This document shows positions 58,522 through 64,000 of a stretch of DNA of 64,000 nucleotides, one piece after another. Origin of the DNA: Palaemon carinicauda. Lineage: Eukaryota; Arthropoda; Malacostraca; Decapoda; Palaemonidae. Each line of letters begins with the position of its first letter. Position 1 is the first letter of the stretch. The DNA lies in the NCBI RefSeq assembly GCF_036898095.1, contig NC_090768.1:49831047-49895046 (forward strand), written 5' to 3'. Below the pieces are notes generated by a model, which saw nothing but the letters and a program-made list of their open reading frames with translations, ran no database searches and had not been told where the DNA came from. A program made the translations under genes and the position numbers.

Positions 58522-58729
58522 GCCTATAGTCAATTCTTTTTAGTAAGGCAGATTTGCACCGACTCGCAGGGTCGCCCTTTTAGCTCGGAAAAGTTTCCTG
58601 ATCGCTGATTTGTTGGATAAGATAATTCTAACCAACCAGATAGCAGGAAACTTTTCCGAGCTAAAAGGGCACTGCTGCGAGTCGCGGTGCAAATGCGCCT
58701 CATTAAAAAAAATTGAGTATAGTTAATTT
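58522..58729. mobile_element. Hairpin MITE (near-palindrome, about 208 bp)
   Basis: Two arms of about 85-95 bp are imperfect reverse complements. Both share CCCTTTTAGCTCGGAAAAGT on one strand, TTTGCACCG with ACTCGC, and CTATAGTCAATT against TTGAGTATAG at the outside. A loop of about 40 bp separates them. No coding content. Confidence 0.85.
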
Positions 58730-58825
58730 ACGATTTTCTACCTGATGGTTTCCTTTTTGAGACGTCTTCTCGACAAAAGTTGTATATATTTTATATTTCA
58801 ATTATTGATATTTTAACATAAGAAC

Positions 58826-58831
<6 letters not shown>

Positions 58832-58904
<73 letters not shown>
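58832..58904. repeat. (AT)n microsatellite
   Basis: About 72 bp of pure AT. Confidence 0.95.
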
Positions 58905-58906
<2 letters not shown>

Positions 58907-59206
58907 CTGGAAACCAATGTCTGCTTCACATTAAGCTACACAAAGGCATGAATTTTTACTCCAAAATTCAGAGACTTTAACTTCACAGCTCAAAAATGAA
59001 AAAATCAAGGTCCTTAAACCATTGTTGAATCTAAAAGTATGGTCTAATATTTAAATGATTGTAGAATTCAGAGTTCATGGAGCATCCCTTCACCACTGAA
59101 AGCTTACTTTTTATTTTAACATTATAATTACATCATGGTAACTATGACAAATTTTCACAATTCATCATATTAGACTTATTATTTTATTTCCATGTGAGTG
59201 ATCAAA

Positions 59207-59552
59207 TATCCTTGTGGAATGATCTTCCTAATCGGGTAGTTGAATCAGTAGAACTTCAAAAGCTCAAAGTTGGAGCAAAGATTTTTATGTTGACCAGGCT
59301 GACATGAGTCTTTTTATAGTTTATATATGACATATCTGTTTTTGATGTTGTTAATAGTTTATATAGGACATATCTGTTTTGACTCTGTTACTGTTTTTAG
59401 AATGATATATTGTTGATTTATTATCATCATTTATTTATTTCCTTATTTCCTTTCCTCACTGAGCTATTTATCCCTATTGGAGCCCTTAGGCTTATAGCAT
59501 CTTGCTTTTCCAACTAGGGTTGTAGCTTGGCTAGTAATAATAATAATAATAA
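59207..59552 (+). repeat. LINE 3' end including the last codons of the ORF, with (TAA)n tail
   Basis: LWNDLPNRVVESVELQKLKVG-like codons are at about 59216-59275 (the L-W-N-x-L-P motif ends many LINE ORF2 proteins), then a stop, a 3' untranslated part, GCTTATAGCATCTTGCTTTT and (TAA)n. This ties the small tails elsewhere in the window to one LINE family. Confidence 0.75.
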
Positions 59553-59871
59553 TGATAATAGTAAAGTTACACTAAATGAATCTATCGTTTAAAGTACTGT
59601 ATTGTGAATCATATATCATAGTACAGTACTGATATTTAAAGCACTATTAAAGCTTTTTATTAGTTATATGTCTAAGCTCTTATACTGCTTTTATCGATCA
59701 TGAATGCAGTACAGTACAGTATTGTAAATTTCAAGTGTTCAGTTCGTCAGGAACATATCAGACAGACAAAAATATACAACTTTTATTTTGATTTCATAGT
59801 AATGTATACTGAATGGTCCATACTATGGATCCTGATGTGCAGACTTGCAATATGGTTGAAACATTACTGTA

Positions 59872-59902
59872 CTGTAGTTTGAAGGTTATGAGAACAACAA
59901 AA

Positions 59903-59990
<88 letters not shown>

Positions 59991-60026
59991 ACTGTAGTTT
60001 GAAGGTCTTGAGAACAAACAAATTAT

Positions 60027-60121
<95 letters not shown>

Positions 60122-60151
60122 TGTTGTTTGAAGGTTATGAGAACAAAAAAA

Positions 60152-60221
<70 letters not shown>

Positions 60222-60298
60222 ATTGTAGTTTGAAGGTTATGAGAAAAAAATATGAGAGAGAGAGACTACTGTAGTTTGAAGGTTATGAGAACAAAAAA

Positions 60299-60385
<87 letters not shown>

Positions 60386-60415
60386 ACTGTAGTTTGAAGG
60401 TTATGAGAAAAAATA

Positions 60416-60485
<70 letters not shown>

Positions 60486-60519
60486 CTACTGTAGTTTGAA
60501 GGTTATGAGAAAAAAATAT

Positions 60520-60561
<42 letters not shown>

Positions 60562-60591
60562 CTATTGTAGTTTGAAGGTTATGAGAAAAAA

Positions 60592-60680
<89 letters not shown>
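59872..60680. repeat. Satellite-like array of (GA)n alternating with a 40-bp spacer, about eight units
   Basis: Each unit has a spacer TACTGTAGTTTGAAGGTTAT plus GAGAACAAAAAAATTATGA (with small variants) and a (GA)n block of 14 to 90 bp. Spacers start near 59872, 59990, 60119, 60220, 60266, 60385, 60486 and 60565. GA length changes and single-base slips are common. It ends 220 bp before the second ECD exon. Confidence 0.93.
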
Positions 60681-60681
<1 letters not shown>

Positions 60682-60904
60682 TGTTAACAACTGTATACAA
60701 TACAGTATAAGGTGTCTATTGTGACCCATTAAATTTTATATTTTTTTTTCACTTCTCATACTTTGTTTGAATTATTTTTTTTTGCATTTTCTATTTTATT
60801 TTATTTTGGTAGTTTTTATTAAGTTTTATCTAGTCTAAGAATATGGTACATTACAGTATATTGGTTTCATTAATTAGATTTTTTTTTGTGCATTTCATTT
60901 TCAG

Positions 60905-61084
60905 GCCCTACGTGTGATGCGCCATTTCCCTCCCGAGATGAGAGTGATGACAGCTGTACGATTCAGTAAGGCTCTCTACGCCCAAATTGTTGCAAATCGG
61001 TATGCCCCTGACGTCAGGACTGGATGGGACCTTCCGTTACCTGCTCATCCTTCCTTCAAGGCTCATGATCTTGGCATGAAACTG
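60905..61084 (+). CDS. ecd: Ecdysoneless (ECD/SGT1) orthologue, internal exon
   Basis: 60 codons in phase 0, continuing the exon ending at 49076: ALRVMRHFPPEMRVMTAVRF, SKALYAQIVANRYAPDVRTG and a stretch to FKAHDLGMKL. Human ECD has the same order: C-R-x-x-x-x-F-x-P-E-x-R-x-M-T-S-V-x-F-T-K-C-L-Y-A-Q-L ... F-V-P-D-R-R-S-G ... H-E-L-G-M-K-L. Acceptor ttttcag ends at 60904, donor gtcagt at 61085. The frame stays open past the donor to a TGA at 61130-61132, but the splice consensus and family alignment put the exon end at 61084. The acidic C-terminal part of ECD lies beyond the window. Confidence 0.94.
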
Positions 61085-61146
61085 GTCAGTCACTTATGCT
61101 ATAAGTTACCTGAGAAATTGGGCTACACTTGATGTATATAAAGGGT

Positions 61147-61193
<47 letters not shown>

Positions 61194-61540
61194 TATATGA
61201 CTTGCACACCTCTATCCTTGCTGAGGCCTGACTCCAATGAGATTACCTTGGTATGGATACCTCGATAAAATAACCATTTCTTATTGTAATTAATTACTTA
61301 TTTCAAACAAATATGTAAAAAGTTGGAATTTGCTATACTCAATAAGTGCCTAGAGTTTGAGAAGGGTATCTGATAGTAGAGTTGACTACAAGAAACCTGT
61401 ACACAATTTAGAATCTGCCTTCTGAATGAAATCTGTTGAATCTGCCAGTCTTGAAGTTCAAGTTTTTTAGTTTCAGAAGAAACAGGGGTTTACCAACTAT
61501 GCTTTACTTTTTTTTTATTTGAGGGTTTATTTTCATCTAT
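61085..61540 (+). other. ecd: Start of the next ECD intron
   Basis: Contains a 44-bp T run at 61149-61192. The remainder is unremarkable up to the antisense LINE. Confidence 0.6.
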
Positions 61541-61544
61541 CTAT

Positions 61545-64000
61545 CTATATACCAAGGCACTTCCCCCAATTTTGGGGGGTAGCCGACACCAACAATGAAA
61601 CAAACAAAAAGGGGACCTCTACTCTCTATGTTCCTTCAGCCTAATCAGGGACTCAACCGAGTTCAGCTGGTACTGCTAGGGTGCCACAGCCCAACCTCCC
61701 ACATTTCCACCACAGAAGAAGCTTCATAATGCTGACTCCCCTACTGCTGCTACCTCCGCGGTCATGTAAGGCCCCGGAGGAAGCAGCAGGGCCTACTGGA
61801 ACTGCGTCACAATCGCTCGCCATTCATTCCTATTTCTAGCACGCTATCTTGCCTCTCTCACATCTATCCTCCTATCACCCAGAGCTTTCTTCACACCATC
61901 CATCCACCCAAACCTCGGCCTTCCTCTTGTACTTCTCCCCTCAACTCTTGCATTCATCACCTTCTTTAGCAGACAACCATTTTCCATTCTCTCAACATGG
62001 CCAAACCACCTCAACACATTCATATCCACTCTAGCCGCTAACTCATTTCTTACACCCGTTCTCTCTCTCACCACTTCGTTCCTAACCCTATCTACTCGAG
62101 ATACACCAGCCATACTTCTCAGACACTTCATCTCAAACACATTCAATTTCTGTCTCTCCATCACTTTCATTCCCCACGACTCCGATCCATACATCACAGT
62201 TGGTACAATCACTTTCTCATATAGAACTCTCTTTACATTCATGCCCAACCCTCTATTTTTTACTACTCCCTTAACTGCCCCCAAAACTTTGCAACCTTCA
62301 TTCACTCTCTGACGTACATCTGCTTCCACTCCACCATTTGCTGCAACAACAGACCCCAAGTACTTAAACTGATCCACCTCCTCAAGTAACTCTCCATTCA
62401 ACATGACATTCAACCTTGCACCACCTTCCCTTCTCGTACATCTCATAACCTTACTCTTACCCACATTAACTCTCAACTTCCTTCTCTCACACACCCTTCC
62501 AAATTCTGTCACTAGTCGGTCAAGCTTCTCTTCTGTGTCTGCTACCAGTACAGTATCATCCGCAAACAGCAACTGATTTACCTCCCCTTCATGGTCATTC
62601 TCGCCTACCAGTTTTAATCCTCGTCCAAGCACTCGAGCATTCACCTCTCTCACCACTCCATCAACATACAAGTTAAACAACCACGGCGACATCACACATC
62701 CCTGTCTCAGCCCCACTCTCACCGGAAACCAATCACTCACTTCATTTCCTATTCTAACACATGCTTTACTACCTTTGTATAAACTTTTCACTGCTTGCAA
62801 CAACCTTCCACCAACTCCATATAACCTCATCACATCCCACATTGCTTCCCTATCAACTCTATCATATGCTTTCTCCAGATCCATAAACGCAACATACACC
62901 TCCTTACCTTTTGCTAAATATTTCTCGCATATCTGCCTAACTGTAAAAATCTGATTCATACAACCCCTACCTCTTCTAAAACCACCCTGTACTTCCAAGA
63001 TTGCATTCTCTGTTTTATCCTTAATCCTATTAATCAGTACTCTACCATACACTTTTCCAACTACACTCAACAAACTAATACCTCTTGAATTACAACACTC
63101 ATGCACATCTCCCTTACCCTTATATAGTGGTACAATACATGCACAAACCCAATCTACTGGTACCATTGACAACACAAAACACATATTAAACAATCTCACC
63201 AACCATTCAAGTACAGTCACACCCCCTTCCTTCAACATCTCAGCTTTCACACCGTCCATACCAGATGCTTTTCCTACTCTCGTTTCATCTAGTGCTCTCC
63301 TCACTTCCTCTATTGTTATCTCTCTCTCATTCTCATCTCCCATCACTGGCACCTCAACACCTGGAACAGCAGTTATATTTGCCTCCCTATTATCCTCAAC
63401 ATTCAGCAAACTTTCAAAATATTCCGCCCACCTTTTCCTTGCCTCCTCTCCTTTTAACAACCTTCCATTTCCATCTTTCACTGTCTCTTCAATTCTTGCA
63501 CCAGCCTTCCTTACTCTCTTCACTTCTTTCCAAAACTTCTTCTTATTCTCTTCATATGACTGACCCAATCCCTGACCCCACCTCAGGTCAGCTGCCCTCT
63601 TTGCCTCACGTACCTTGCGCTTTACTTCCACCTTTTTCTCTCTATATTTTTCATACTTCTCTATACTATTACTCTGCAGCCATTCTTCAAAAGCCCTCTT
63701 CTTCTCTTCCACTTTCACCTTCACTCCTTCATTCCACCATTCACTGCCCTTCCTCATGCTGCCTCCAACAACCTTCTTGCCACATACATCACTTGCAATC
63801 CCAACAAAATTTTCTTTTACTAACTTCCATTCCTCCTCTAAATTACCAGTTTCTCTTACTCCCACCTCATCATATGCCATTTTCAACCTTTTCTGATATT
63901 TACTTCTTACCCCCGGTTTTATTAGCTCTTCAATCCTCACTACCTCCCTTTTACATCCACCTACTCTATTCCCCCACTCTTTTGCTACAACTAATTTTCC
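61545..64000 (-). mobile_element. Non-LTR retrotransposon copy 2, antisense, continuing past the window
   Basis: 3' untranslated region at 61545-61792 (shared with 10165-10431), coding region from 61793 to the window edge. Compared with copy 1 the shared coding region differs at only a small number of residues. It extends about 640 bp further 5' than copy 1. The endonuclease part, if kept, lies beyond 64000. Confidence 0.92.
61793..64000 (-). pseudogene. LINE ORF2: reverse transcriptase with C-terminal region (copy 2), one late nonsense codon
   Basis: The frame is open from the window edge down to a TAG at 61844-61846, over 715 codons. Upstream of the RT lies a charged linker (RKRWAEYFESLLN near 63400 is a common LINE motif just before the RT). 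RT motifs: FMDLEKAYDRVDREAMW, GLRQGCVMSPWLFNLYVDG, LLFADDTVLVADTEEKL, all with catalytic residues. C-terminal LRWFGHVERM and RGRPRFGWMDGVKKAL follow. Copy 1 has a sense codon (CGA/CGT region, REAR-ER) where this copy has TAG. The native stop appears to be TAG at 61793-61795, 17 codons further on. The loss of 17 residues may or may not inactivate the protein. Confidence 0.88.

Noticed and set aside
60914..61132. 72-codon open frame as a complete small gene
   Set aside because: It is the ECD exon 60905-61084 read into the following intron.

Overview
The window is animal nuclear DNA, most likely from a decapod crustacean. It is dominated by transposon copies and long dinucleotide microsatellites, and two conserved metazoan genes are split into small exons across it. 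The decapod assignment is an inference from repeat style: LINE tails ending in (TAA)n, very long (GA)n/(TA)n tracts, many DIRS and non-LTR elements, and an ecdysozoan-like Ecdysoneless gene.

Host genes, both on the + strand. (1) Seven exons between 2485 and 31927 encode the C-terminal half of a TMEM87A/B-type Golgi membrane protein. They keep one continuous reading frame and end at a TGA. The GOLD-domain half must lie before base 1. (2) Two exons, 48935-49076 and 60905-61084, encode an internal part of Ecdysoneless (ECD). Its N-terminal exons are not visible between 32 and 48.9 kb, where there is a 500-N assembly gap (43188-43687). Its C-terminal exons lie beyond the window.

Layout. 1-1068: 3' part of a DIRS element. 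2.4-14.1 kb: TMEM87 exons, with introns holding a chain of inverted-repeat elements (6.1-8.1 kb), a TTAA-flanked MITE, two decayed LINE reverse transcriptases, and a LINE copy (10.2-13.15 kb) interrupted by a MULE-type transposon. 14.3-27.0 kb: three DIRS-type tyrosine-recombinase retrotransposons in two adjacent introns. One of them, 6.5 kb long, still shows inverted terminal repeats and an internal complementary region. 28.0-28.6 kb: Tigger/pogo remnant. 31.9 kb: TMEM87 stop. 32-43 kb: mostly unassigned AT-rich DNA, a MITE and two further decayed DIRS copies. 43.7-61.1 kb: microsatellite-rich DNA around the two ECD exons, with LINE tails, a SINE, hairpin MITEs and minisatellites. 61.5-64 kb: a second, nearly intact copy of the LINE, antisense.

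The two host genes have no evident shared pathway. The repeats mostly explain the introns. I found no convincing undescribed biological system. The most informative items are the complete DIRS architecture and its internal losses, the MULE-in-LINE insertion with a 10-bp target duplication, and a tandem duplication that copies the end of an ECD exon with its splice donor.
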